DNA of 64,000 nucleotides from Palsa-504 sp963756575 (lineage in GTDB: Bacteria; Actinomycetota; Actinomycetes; Streptosporangiales; Streptosporangiaceae): positions 62,001 through 126,000 of the forward strand of contig CAVWOM010000008.1 of assembly GCA_963756575.1 (NCBI GenBank). Direction: 5' to 3'. How positions within the stretch are numbered: position 1 is the first letter of the stretch; each line of letters begins with the position of its first letter. The notes under the pieces are model-generated. The model ran no database searches. It was not told the origin of the DNA and was given only the letters and a program-made list of their open reading frames with translations. The translations under genes were made by a program, and so were the position numbers. Of this stretch, positions 41,419-50,300 are shown in pieces.

Positions 41419-43070
41419 TGCGCGTGCTCCTTTACGTGAGAGACCCGGCCGATGCCGGGCACGGACCTGCGTCCGGCCTGCCCCCGGGTCAGGTCCATGA
41501 CTGCGGGATAGCAGGCCGGGTCGACTGAGGCGTCGATGACGGTGGGGCCGGTGCGGCCCAGCGCGGCGGCCAGCGCGTCGGCCAGGTCCGGTTCGGTGCT
41601 CACGACGGCGCCCGCGGCGCCCAGCGCGGTGGCCGCGGCCGCGAACGAGACCGGGCGGTACCTGACCGCCTCGGCGCCGCCCTGCCCGGCCGGCTTCTGC
41701 TTGATCTCGATCAGGCTGAGCGCGGCGTCGTTGAAGACGACGACGATGACCTGGAGGGAGAGCCGCACGGCGGTCTCGAGTTCGGCCAGCGTCATGCCCA
41801 GGCCGCCGTCACCGGTGAAGGCGACCACCGGGACCCGCGGCGCGCACAGCGCGGCCGCGATCGCGGCCGGCAGCGCGTACCCCATGGTGGCCAGGCCGCT
41901 GGAGATGAGCAGCCGCCCCGGCTCGTCCACCTCCCACAGCGGCATCACCACCAGCATGTGCGCGCCCGCGTCCACGGTGGCGATCGCCTGCGCCGGGGTG
42001 CCGGCCCGGACCGTCCGCACGACCTGCTGGGGCGCCAGCCGCCCGGGCCCGGCCACGGCCGCCGCGGCGAGCCGCCGGGCGGCGTCCTCCCGGACCGCCC
42101 GGCCCGCCCCGCCCGGCCAGTCGTGGCCCGGCCCCTGGGCCAGGCTGCCCGCGAGCAGTTCGAGGGCTTGATCCAGCGGCATCCGCAGCGTGGTCGCCCC
42201 GGTGAAGTAGCCATGATCTTCGGCGTCGTCCTCGGTGACCACGATGGTCCGCGCGGCGTAGTCCCATGACGCGGGGATCATCTCGGCTTCGTCCACGCCG
42301 AGCCCGACGATGAGGTCGGCCGCGCTGAGCAGCGGCCATTCCATCGTCCCGCCGGTCACCAGCCCGGCCGCCTCGGCGCCCGAATCCGGCAGGACGCCCC
42401 GGGCCCGGTACGTGTGCAGCGCCGGGATCCCGCTCCCGGCCAGCACCTGCCTGACCGCCGCGGTCCGCGCCACCGCCCCGGTCCCGAGCAGCACCACCGG
42501 CCGCCGCGCCGCCCCCACGGCCTGCGCCAGCCCCCCCGCCTCTACGTGAGCCCCGGCTACCGCAAGCTCCTGGGGGCCGAGGTCGGGGGCGGTTTCGTCC
42601 ATGTTGGCGACGACCGGGCCGGGCGGCGCGGCCAGGGCGGTCCGGACCGCGTGCGCGGCCGCCCGGGGGCCGCCGACCGTGATCGCGGCCTTGGCTACCG
42701 ACCGGCCCAGGGCGTCCTGGTCGATCCGCTGGTGGGTGACGCGGGGGGTGCCGGACGGGACGGTGTCCGCGATCACGACCAGCGGGAGCCGGTCCAGGGC
42801 GGCGTGCGCGATGCCGTTGACCGCGCTGGCCAGGCCCGGTCCCCGGGTGACGACCACGGCCCCGGGCGTGCCGGTGAGGTCGGCGCAGGTGGCGGCCATG
42901 ATCGTGGCGGCCGTCTCGCCGCGGGCCAGCACGAAGCGCAGCCCGGCCGCCGCCGCCGCGCCAACCACGTCCAGGTTGGGGCCTCCGCCCGGGACGCCGA
43001 ACACCAGCCGCGTCCCCGCCCCGGCCAGCGCCGCGACGACCGCGCTCGCCGGGTCGGCGCTGGTACTCAA
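41415..43070 (-). CDS. Thiamine-diphosphate-dependent enzyme (acetolactate synthase-like)
   Basis: A 551-residue ThDP enzyme with three domains. The catalytic glutamate is in LARGETAATIMAA near residue 50; ThDP/Mg site GDGGLGMTLAELETAVRLSL with the downstream VVVFND is near residue 430. Central domain is a degenerate FAD-type fold as in acetolactate synthase, benzoylformate decarboxylase and related 2-oxoacid decarboxylases. TTG start at 43070 is preceded by AGAGGAG. First gene of the operon with a PPOX protein and an FAD monooxygenase. Not a biosynthetic acetolactate synthase by context (no small subunit). Confidence 0.88.
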   Translation of the reverse strand: MSTSADPASAVVAALAGAGTRLVFGVPGGGPNLDVVGAAAAAGLRFVLARGETAATIMAATCADLTGTPGAVVVTRGPGLASAVNGIAHAALDRLPLVVIADTVPSGTPRVTHQRIDQDALGRSVAKAAITVGGPRAAAHAVRTALAAPPGPVVANMDETAPDLGPQELAVAGAHVEAGGLAQAVGAARRPVVLLGTGAVARTAAVRQVLAGSGIPALHTYRARGVLPDSGAEAAGLVTGGTMEWPLLSAADLIVGLGVDEAEMIPASWDYAARTIVVTEDDAEDHGYFTGATTLRMPLDQALELLAGSLAQGPGHDWPGGAGRAVREDAARRLAAAAVAGPGRLAPQQVVRTVRAGTPAQAIATVDAGAHMLVVMPLWEVDEPGRLLISSGLATMGYALPAAIAAALCAPRVPVVAFTGDGGLGMTLAELETAVRLSLQVIVVVFNDAALSLIEIKQKPAGQGGAEAVRYRPVSFAAAATALGAAGAVVSTEPDLADALAAALGRTGPTVIDASVDPACYPAVMDLTRGQAGRRSVPGIGRVSHVKEHAQ

Positions 43071-43214
43071 TGAGGCTCCTCTTTAATGGGGTCATTCTGT
43101 GACGCCAGTGATACCTCGTCAAGCCGGTGGGCGGGGCGGGGCGGTGGGGTGGGGTTTGGTGGCGGGAGATGATGAACGGAGGGTGAACGGGACCGGCGGA
43201 GCGGAGGTGGGGTG

Positions 43215-44963
43215 ATGGGGGCCTGGCTCCGGACCTGGCCGGTGCTGCGGGGGGTGCTGCCGGTACGGCGGGGGCGGGTGCCGGCCGAGGTGCTGGCCGG
43301 GCTCACGCTGGCCGCGCTCGGCGTCCCCGAGGTGCTCGGCTACGCCAAGATCGCCGGGATGCCGCTGGTCACCGGGCTGTACACGATGCTGCTGCCGATG
43401 GCCGCTTTCGCCGTCCTCGGCTCCTCCCGGCATCTGGTGGTGGCCGCGGACTCGGCCACCGCGGCCATCTTGGCGGCGGCGCTGACCGGGCTGGCGGCCG
43501 TGGGCTCGGCCCAGTACGTGCGGCTGGCCGGCCTGGCCGCCCTGCTGACCGGGGCCATGCTGCTGGCCGCGCGAATGGCCCGGCTCGGCTTCCTGGCCAA
43601 CTTCCTGTCCCGCACGGTGCTGGTCGGGTTCCTGACCGGGGTGGGCCTGCAGGTCGCGGCCGGGCAGCTGACCGACATGCTCGGGGTGAGTGCGGCCGGG
43701 CGGCAGACCGTGCCCCGGCTGGTGGACACGCTGCGCGCGCTCCCGCACGCGCACGGAGCCGACGTGGCGGTGGCGGCCGGAGTCGTGCTGGTCGTGCTGG
43801 CCAGCCGCCGGCTCACCCGCCGGATCCCGGGCCCGCTGATCGCGGTGGTCACCGCGATCGTGGTGAGCCGGGCCGCGGGCCTGGTCCGGCACGGCGCGGC
43901 CGAGGTCGGGACGGTGCCGCGCGGGCTGCCCGCGCTCGGCCTGCCCGCCTTCAGCGGGCACGCCATCGCCGTGCTGGCCGGCGCGGCGGCGTCGATGTTC
44001 GTCGTCATCCTGGCGCAGAGCTCGGCCACCTCGCGCGCCTACGCGGCCAAGTACTCCGAGGAGGTCAGCGAGGACACCGACCTGACCGGGCTGGCCGCCG
44101 CCAACGTGGCCGCCGCGTTCTCCGGCACGTTCCCGGTCAACGGCAGTCCCACCAAGGCGCAGATCGTGGACAGCGCCGGCGGCCGGAGCCAGCTGTCCTC
44201 ACTCGCCGCCGCGGCCGTGGTGCTGATCGTCTTGGTGCTGCTCACCGGGCCCCTGGCCTACCTGCCCGCGGCCGCCCTGGCCGCGGTGGTCTTCCTGATC
44301 GCCGCCGAGCTCGTCGACGTGGCCGGGCTGCGGCGCATCCTGGCCACCCGGCGGCACGAGTTCGCGGTGGCCCTGCTCACCACCATCGCGGTGGTGGCCC
44401 TAGGCGTGGAGCAGGGCATCGTGGTCGCCGTCGTCGCCTCGATCGTGGATCACCTGCGGCACAGCTACAGCCCGCTCAACAGCGTGCTGGTCAAATCGCC
44501 GGAGGGGCACTGGCGGGCCGTCCCGGTCACCGCCGGAGCCCGGACCGAGCCGGGGCTGGCTGTCTACCGGTTCGGCACCAGCCTGTACTACGCCAACGCG
44601 GCCCGGTTCGCGGCGGACGTCACCGCCGTGGCCGGTCACGGCTCTGCCGCTGACGGGGGGCAACTGCGCTGGCTGGTCATCGACTGGACCGCCATCGGCG
44701 ACGTCGACTACACCGCCTCCACCGTCCTGGCCAAGGCCGTCGAGCGCCTGCACGAGCGGAAGGTACGCCTGGTGTTCAGCTCGGTCCTGGCTCCGGTCCG
44801 GCACCAGCTCGATCGGTACGGCATCAGCGCGGACGCCTTCTGCGACACCCCCGGCGAGGCCCTCGAGGCCTTCCACGCGGCCGGCCCGGCGCCCAGCTCA
44901 ACTCGAGTTGATGATAATCCAGTTGAGGATCGTGGCATTACCGGCGATAAGAAGGCTCTCTAG
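43215..44963 (+). CDS. SulP-family anion transporter with STAS domain
   Basis: A 582-residue SLC26/SulP transporter. The membrane part (residues about 20-410) starts with EVLAGLTLAALGVPEVLGYA and includes TGLYTMLLPM, SATSRAYAAKYSEEV and FPVNGSPTKAQIVDSAGGRS. The C-terminal STAS domain (from about residue 435) has LRWLVIDWTAIGDVDYTAS. Substrate may be sulfate, bicarbonate or another small anion; no neighbouring carbonic anhydrase or sulfate gene guides the choice. ATG at 43215 with GGAGGTGGGGTG before it. Confidence 0.93.
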   Translation: MGAWLRTWPVLRGVLPVRRGRVPAEVLAGLTLAALGVPEVLGYAKIAGMPLVTGLYTMLLPMAAFAVLGSSRHLVVAADSATAAILAAALTGLAAVGSAQYVRLAGLAALLTGAMLLAARMARLGFLANFLSRTVLVGFLTGVGLQVAAGQLTDMLGVSAAGRQTVPRLVDTLRALPHAHGADVAVAAGVVLVVLASRRLTRRIPGPLIAVVTAIVVSRAAGLVRHGAAEVGTVPRGLPALGLPAFSGHAIAVLAGAAASMFVVILAQSSATSRAYAAKYSEEVSEDTDLTGLAAANVAAAFSGTFPVNGSPTKAQIVDSAGGRSQLSSLAAAAVVLIVLVLLTGPLAYLPAAALAAVVFLIAAELVDVAGLRRILATRRHEFAVALLTTIAVVALGVEQGIVVAVVASIVDHLRHSYSPLNSVLVKSPEGHWRAVPVTAGARTEPGLAVYRFGTSLYYANAARFAADVTAVAGHGSAADGGQLRWLVIDWTAIGDVDYTASTVLAKAVERLHERKVRLVFSSVLAPVRHQLDRYGISADAFCDTPGEALEAFHAAGPAPSSTRVDDNPVEDRGITGDKKAL

Positions 44964-45092
44964 CAGGCCGAGCTTGTTCGGGAAACCTCCATCGAGCCCC
45001 TTGTCGCCGGCTGGTGTCACTTCGGCCAGCAGGAATTCCGCTGTTCCGGTTGGCGGGTAGATAGCCGGGTAGATAGCACTGTCGCGGGGACG

Positions 45093-45770
45093 CTAGTAGG
45101 TTGCGCGGCCGCCGCTGATGTCGTAGACGGCGCCGGTGGAGAAGCTGACCCGGTCCGAGGCGAGGAAGGCGACCAGTTCGGCGACCTCCTCGGGGCGGCC
45201 GAGCCGCTTCATCGGGATCAGGTTGGTCATGTAGGCGAGCACGTCCGGGTCGGTGCCGTCGTTCATCGGGGTGGCGATGACGGCCGGGGCGATGGCGTTG
45301 ACCAGCACGCCGGTGGTGGCCAGCTCCTTGCCCGCGGACTTGGTCAGGCCGATCACCGCGGCCTTGGACGCCGAGTAGATGGACAGGTTCGGGTTGCCGT
45401 CCTTGCCGGCCATGCTGGCCAGGTTGACGACCCGGCCCCAGCCGCGGTCGCGCATGCCGGGCACGAAGACCCGCATCGTGTTCACCGTGCCCAGCACGTT
45501 GACGTCGAGGACGCGCTGCCATTCCTGCGCCGTCGTCTCCAGCAGCGGCTTGTTCGCGCCGACGATGCCGGCCGAGTTGACCAGCACGTCGACCGGGCCG
45601 ATGCGGGCGGCGATCTCGCGCAGCGCCGCCTCGTCGGTCACGTCAGCGGTGACGTCAGCCGGCCCGGACAGGTCCAGGGTGATCACGGTGAGGCCGTCGG
45701 CGCGCAGCCTCGCGGCGCTGGCCGCGCCGAGGCCGCTGGCGCCGCCGGTCACCAGGGCGGTACGGGGCAT
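45093..45770 (-). CDS. SDR-family oxidoreductase (FabG-like)
   Basis: A 225-residue classical SDR: TGGASGLGAASAARLRADGL, NSAGIVGANKPLL, serine in VNLASMAGKDG, active-site YSASKAAVIGL, ending STGAVYDISGG. Fits 3-oxoacyl-ACP reductase-like or 2,3-dihydroxybenzoate-type dehydrogenases; specificity unknown. ATG at 45770 is used since AGGAGG sits eight bases before it. Divergent from the asparaginase gene with about 30 bases between starts. Confidence 0.92.
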   Translation of the reverse strand: MPRTALVTGGASGLGAASAARLRADGLTVITLDLSGPADVTADVTDEAALREIAARIGPVDVLVNSAGIVGANKPLLETTAQEWQRVLDVNVLGTVNTMRVFVPGMRDRGWGRVVNLASMAGKDGNPNLSIYSASKAAVIGLTKSAGKELATTGVLVNAIAPAVIATPMNDGTDPDVLAYMTNLIPMKRLGRPEEVAELVAFLASDRVSFSTGAVYDISGGRATY

Positions 45771-45801
45771 CACAAGCACCTCCTGCGACTACGCTATCGT
45801 C

Positions 45802-46803
45802 ATGGCCGTTCGGGTCGCGGTATTCACTCTCGGCGGCACCATCGCCATGGCGCCCGGACCGGCCTCGGGGCTTTCCGGGTCCGGGTCCGGGTCCGTGCCC
45901 GCGCTCAGCGGGCGGCAGCTGCTCGACGCGGTGCCCGGCCTGGACGGCATCGACGCCGAGTTGCACGATTTCCGCCAGCTGCCCAGCGCCTCGCTGACCA
46001 TCGCCGACGTCTACGAGCTGGCGGCCGCGATCGGCGGGCGGATCGCGGCGGGCGCGGCCGGGGCGGTGGTGATCCAGGGCACGGACACGATCGAGGAGAC
46101 CGCGTTCCTGCTCGACCTGCTGCACGCCGGGCCCGAGCCGGTCGTGGTGACCGGGGCGATGCGCACCCCGGCCATGGCCGGGGCCGACGGGCCGGCGAAC
46201 ATCGTGGCCGCGGTGCGGGCGGCGGCCAGCCCGGCTCTGCGCGATCTCGGCGTCCTGGTGGTGTTCGCCGAGGAGATCCACGCCGCCCGGTTCGTCCGCA
46301 AGACCGACACCACCAGCGTCACCGCGTTCTCCTCGCCGACGGCCGGGCCGCTCGGCCGGGTCGTGGAGGGCGAGCCGCGCCTGCTCACCCGCCCGGCCGT
46401 GCGGTTCACCGCGCCGCTGCCCGGGCCGCCCAGGCCGGTGCGCACCGGCCTGGTCATGCTCGCCCTGGGTGACGACGGCGAGCTGCTGCGGGCGGCGGCG
46501 GGCCGCTTCGACGGGCTGGTGGTGGCGGCGTTCGGCGCCGGGCACGTGCCCGCGGCCACCAGGCCGGCCCTGGCCGCGCTGGCCGGGGAGATCCCGGTGG
46601 TGTTCGCCTCCCGGACCGGCCGGGGCTGGGTGCTGGCCGGGGTCTACGGGTTCGTCGGCTCCGAGCGGGACCTGCTCGGCGTCGGCCTGATCAGCGCCGG
46701 GGTCCTCGACCCGGTCAAGGCCCGGCTGCTGCTGCACGTGCTGCTGGCCGGCGGGACCGAACGAGCGGGCATCGAGGCCGCGTTCCGTGCGACGGGCGGG
46801 TAG
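45802..46803 (+). CDS. L-asparaginase (type I/II family)
   Basis: A 333-residue asparaginase. The first catalytic threonine lies in VFTLGGTIAM near residue 12 and the second in IQGTDTIEETAFLL near residue 90, with TGAMRTPAMAGADGPANIVA after it. It hydrolyses asparagine to aspartate and ammonia; no signal peptide is seen, so cytosolic. ATG at 45802 lies six bases after TACGCT, suggesting a leaderless message. A Gly-Ser repeat (SGSGSGS) near residue 27 is an unusual flexible stretch close to the active-site loop. Confidence 0.92.
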   Translation: MAVRVAVFTLGGTIAMAPGPASGLSGSGSGSVPALSGRQLLDAVPGLDGIDAELHDFRQLPSASLTIADVYELAAAIGGRIAAGAAGAVVIQGTDTIEETAFLLDLLHAGPEPVVVTGAMRTPAMAGADGPANIVAAVRAAASPALRDLGVLVVFAEEIHAARFVRKTDTTSVTAFSSPTAGPLGRVVEGEPRLLTRPAVRFTAPLPGPPRPVRTGLVMLALGDDGELLRAAAGRFDGLVVAAFGAGHVPAATRPALAALAGEIPVVFASRTGRGWVLAGVYGFVGSERDLLGVGLISAGVLDPVKARLLLHVLLAGGTERAGIEAAFRATGG

Positions 46804-46839
46804 GCCGGCCGGTTCGTGCGGGTCAGTGCAGGGTGGGGC

Positions 46840-47090
46840 GGTAGATGCACCTGAGACTCCTCCTTGAGCCGGGCGACGACGTCGAACGGCGTCGCCGCTG
46901 GCGACGGTCGCGTCCGGCCAGTCGAGGGGCCTGCCAGCGTCGTCGAGATCACCGTGGCCGGCAGGTCCCGCATCCGGGTGACCCAGGGGTCACGCACGTC
47001 GGAGTCCTCGGTGCTCGAGGCGAGCATCTGCGTGAACAGGCGGTAGGTACTGGCCCCGAAAACCATCCGCTGCTCCGCCCCGTACACGGC
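46840..47090 (-). pseudogene. DHFR/RibD-C family gene fragment
   Basis: Minus-strand sequence YGAEQRMVFGASTYRLFTQM, SSTEDSDVRDPWVTRMRDLP and ATVISTTLAGP belongs to the middle of RibD C-terminal-domain (dihydrofolate reductase-like) proteins; the next piece LDWPDATVASGDAV is in a second frame and FDVVARLKEESQV back in the first. The N-terminal NADPH-binding start and the C-terminal half are missing. A remnant, with compensating indels inside. The second DHFR-type remnant in the window. Confidence 0.6.
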
Positions 47091-47189
47091 CTCGCGGTCA
47101 TGTCGCTCTCCTCGCGTGCGGTTGATCGGTACAGGTAAGACCGGGAACCACGGCGAGACTCATCGCCGCCGGATGGGCGCGGCGGTCCG

Positions 47190-47360
47190 TCAGCGGCCGA
47201 TGTGCGTGTTCGTGATCGAGGTGAACTGGCAGATCAGCGCGGCGGTGAGGAACACGAGCCCGAGCGCGATCTCGTTGAAACGGCGCAGTTCACGGCCGCT
47301 GGCGGCGAACACGAACATGGTCATGGCCGCGACGGTCAGGGCCAGGGCGAGGACATCCAT
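47190..47360 (-). CDS. 56-residue two-helix membrane protein
   Basis: Two predicted membrane helices, VLALALTVAAMTMFVFAA and IALGLVFLTAALICQFTSI, joined by a short charged loop SGRELRRFNE. Both termini are short. ATG at 47360 follows CCGGAG. It begins 14 bases after the stop of the FHA-P450-reductase gene on the same strand and so is very likely co-transcribed with it. It could anchor or assist that enzyme at the membrane; no family is recognised, so function is open. Confidence 0.65.
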   Translation of the reverse strand: MDVLALALTVAAMTMFVFAASGRELRRFNEIALGLVFLTAALICQFTSITNTHIGR

Positions 47361-47374
47361 GATGACTCCGGGAA

Positions 47375-50300
47375 TCAGCCCCACAGGTCGGGGCGGTAGC
47401 GTGCGGTCGTTTCCAGTTCGTCGAGGTAGGCGGCGGCGTGCTCACGCGGCATCGCGCCGTGATCGGTGATGACGTCGGCGAAGGCGGCCCGGACCGCGGC
47501 CCGGACCGGCGCCGAGCCGCAGACGTAGACGTATCCGCCCGCCTCGAGCAGCCGCCAGACGAGCGCCCCCTGCGCCCGGATCCGGTCCTGCACGTACTCG
47601 CGGCGATCCGGCGGCTCGCGCGACATGGCCACGTGCACGTGGTTGAGCACCCCCTCGGCCGCGAACTGGCCGATCTCGTCGCGGTAGAGGTAGTCGTGCC
47701 GGGCCGAACCGATGCCGTTGAACAGCGCCGCTTCGGCCAGCGAGACACCCGCGCGCCGCATCGCCAGCCGTTCCCACAGGAAGGCCCGCATCGGGGCCAG
47801 GCCGGTGCCGGCCGAGACGAAGATCATCGGCTTGGTCGCGTCCTGCTGCAGCCGGAACCCGTCGGCGCTGTCTCCGAAGACGTTCAGCCGGTCGCCCTTG
47901 CGCAGCGCGTGCAGGTAGCGCGAGCCCGCGCCGAGAAACTCACCGCCAGGCACCGGCGTGACCGTCAGCCCGACGGTCAGCTGGGCGATGCCGTCGCCGT
48001 GCACCCGCGGGCTCGAGCTCGCCGAGTAGTAGCGCGGCCGCAGCGGCTGTGCCACCCGGAGGAACTCGAAGATGTTCAGCGAGCACGACGGGAACTGCTC
48101 CAGCAGCCGGAGCACGTCGTAGCCGCCCGCGTCGATCTCCGCCCGCAGCGCCGACGGCGGGCCGTCCGGCGTGGCCAGGACGGTCCTGATCGCGGCCAGC
48201 CCGGACCGCTCGCCGGAGTCGGCCGCCTTCCCCAGCAGCAGGTCGAGCAGCGGCAGGCCGGGGCGTCCGCCGATGTCGACCAGGCTGGTGAGCACGTTGC
48301 GGACCTGGAGCACGACGCCTTTGGGCACGGCCCGCAGATCCACGCCCTTCGGCGCCATGAACAGGCCATCAAGAGACGCGCCGAGCAGCCGGGCGAGCCG
48401 CTCCACCCGTTCGTCATCGTTCTTGGGGCAGACGCCGAGATGGTCCCCGGCCCGGTAGATGACGCCGGGCGGGAGGCTGAGATCGAGCTGCCGGACCCGC
48501 TTGCGCGCCTCCGGTCCCAGGAGGTCCTGGCAGGCCAGCACGCGCGCCTCGGCCGTGCGCACGCCGACCGCGTTGGTCAAGATGGCCGGGGCCAGCAGCA
48601 CCCGGGACGGTGACCCGCCCGGATCCTCCGCTACGGGCGCCAGCCGCCGCATGATCGACGTGACGGTCGGCGGGCGGGGCACGGGCTGGGTCACGTCATC
48701 GTCGCCGTAGAGCGAGGAGTGCATCGCGGTGTTCGAGTCGGTGCTGGTCAGCGCGCCCGCTATCGCGCTGACGGCGGCGACGCGCTCGGCCGCGCCCGCC
48801 GTGGGCCGGGCTCCCGACAGCTCGAGCAGCGCGGGCCACACCTGGCTGTTCCAGGTCGCGTGCAGGCCTTCCCAGGCGGGCGAGCCCACGTCGCCGTAGC
48901 CGAGCCCGGCCAGCGGCGTGGCCCCCAGCCCGGCCAGCTTGGCGTGCACGTAGCGGGGGAAGGCGAGAAAGGCGTTCCACTGGCTGTTGCCCAGGCCCCA
49001 GACCAGGTAGCGGCAGTTGCGCCAGGTGCCCGTGTCCGGCGCGGTGCGTTCGAGCCACGACTTGAAGGCGGCCGCGTTGGACGGCGGGTTCGAGGTATAG
49101 GTCGAGGTCATGACCACGAGCAGCCAGGGCTGGGTGCGTGGTGGCATGTCGGCGAGCTCGTTCAGCGTGATGACGTCACTGGTGTAGCCGTGGAAGTCAC
49201 TTCGTTCGGCAAATCGCTCGGCCAGTTCCTTGTTCGCGCCGAAGTTGCTGCCGTATGCGATCACCAGGTGCCGGTAGGCGCTCGCGCGCGGGATCTCGGT
49301 GGGCGGCCCCCAGCCGGGCGCCGGCCGGATCGCGTAGTCCGGCGCGGGGCGGGCGGCTTCCGGGCGGGCGGTTTCCGGGCGGGCGGCCGGGGCGGCCCGG
49401 GTCACGTCGCGCGGCACCCGGATGACCGGTACCGCGGCCGGCTTGGTCGTGACCACCGTGTTCTTCACGACTGAGGCGCCTGGTGCGAGCCGCAGCCGGT
49501 AGCGCCGGACGATCTCGAACAGCAGGACGCGGAGCATCATGAAGGTGACCTCCTGCGCCATGCACTGCCGCTTCCCGATCGAGAACGGGATGAAGGCGTG
49601 CCGCGGTCGCGCGGTTACCTTGTCCATGGTGAACTGCTCCGGATCGAACCGGTCCGGGTCCGGGCCCCAGTAGCGCGGGTCGCGCTGGGCGGCGAGCGTC
49701 CCGACCAAGATGATGTCGCCCTGGCGCACGCGGTAGCGGCCCAGGGTGGAGTCCTTGAGGCTGCGCCGGATCGTCACCGGCATCGGCGGGTAGACCCGCA
49801 TCGTCTCCTTGATCACCTGGGTGGCGTAGGTCATCGCGGCCAGGTCCTCGTAGCGCAGGTCGTAATCCGGGTCGCCGCCGGTGATCGCGTCGACCTCGGC
49901 GATCAGCCTCTCCTCCACGTCCGGGTTCGTGGCCAGCACGTAGACGAGCCACGCGGCCGTGATCGACGGGCCGTTGAAGCCGTTGGACAGGTGCATGAGG
50001 ATCTGGTCGCGGATGGTCACGGCGTCCAGGAACTCGCCCGTCTCCGGGTCCGGCGTGCTGACCAGGCGGCTGAGCAGGTCGGTCTGCGGGCCGAGCGGGC
50101 AGGTATGCATCCGCGCGCGGACCAGCGCGTCGGCCGTCTGGAACAGCTCCGCGTTATGCCGGCGGTACGCCTTGCGCCGCGCGCGCCGGGCGCGTCCCGC
50201 GAACGCGGTGAAGTCGGGCCGGGGGTCGGCGACGCGCAGGATGCTCTCCTTGGTGCTCGCCGGGACGGCCGTAGCGAACGGGTGCGGGACGCCTGGATCA

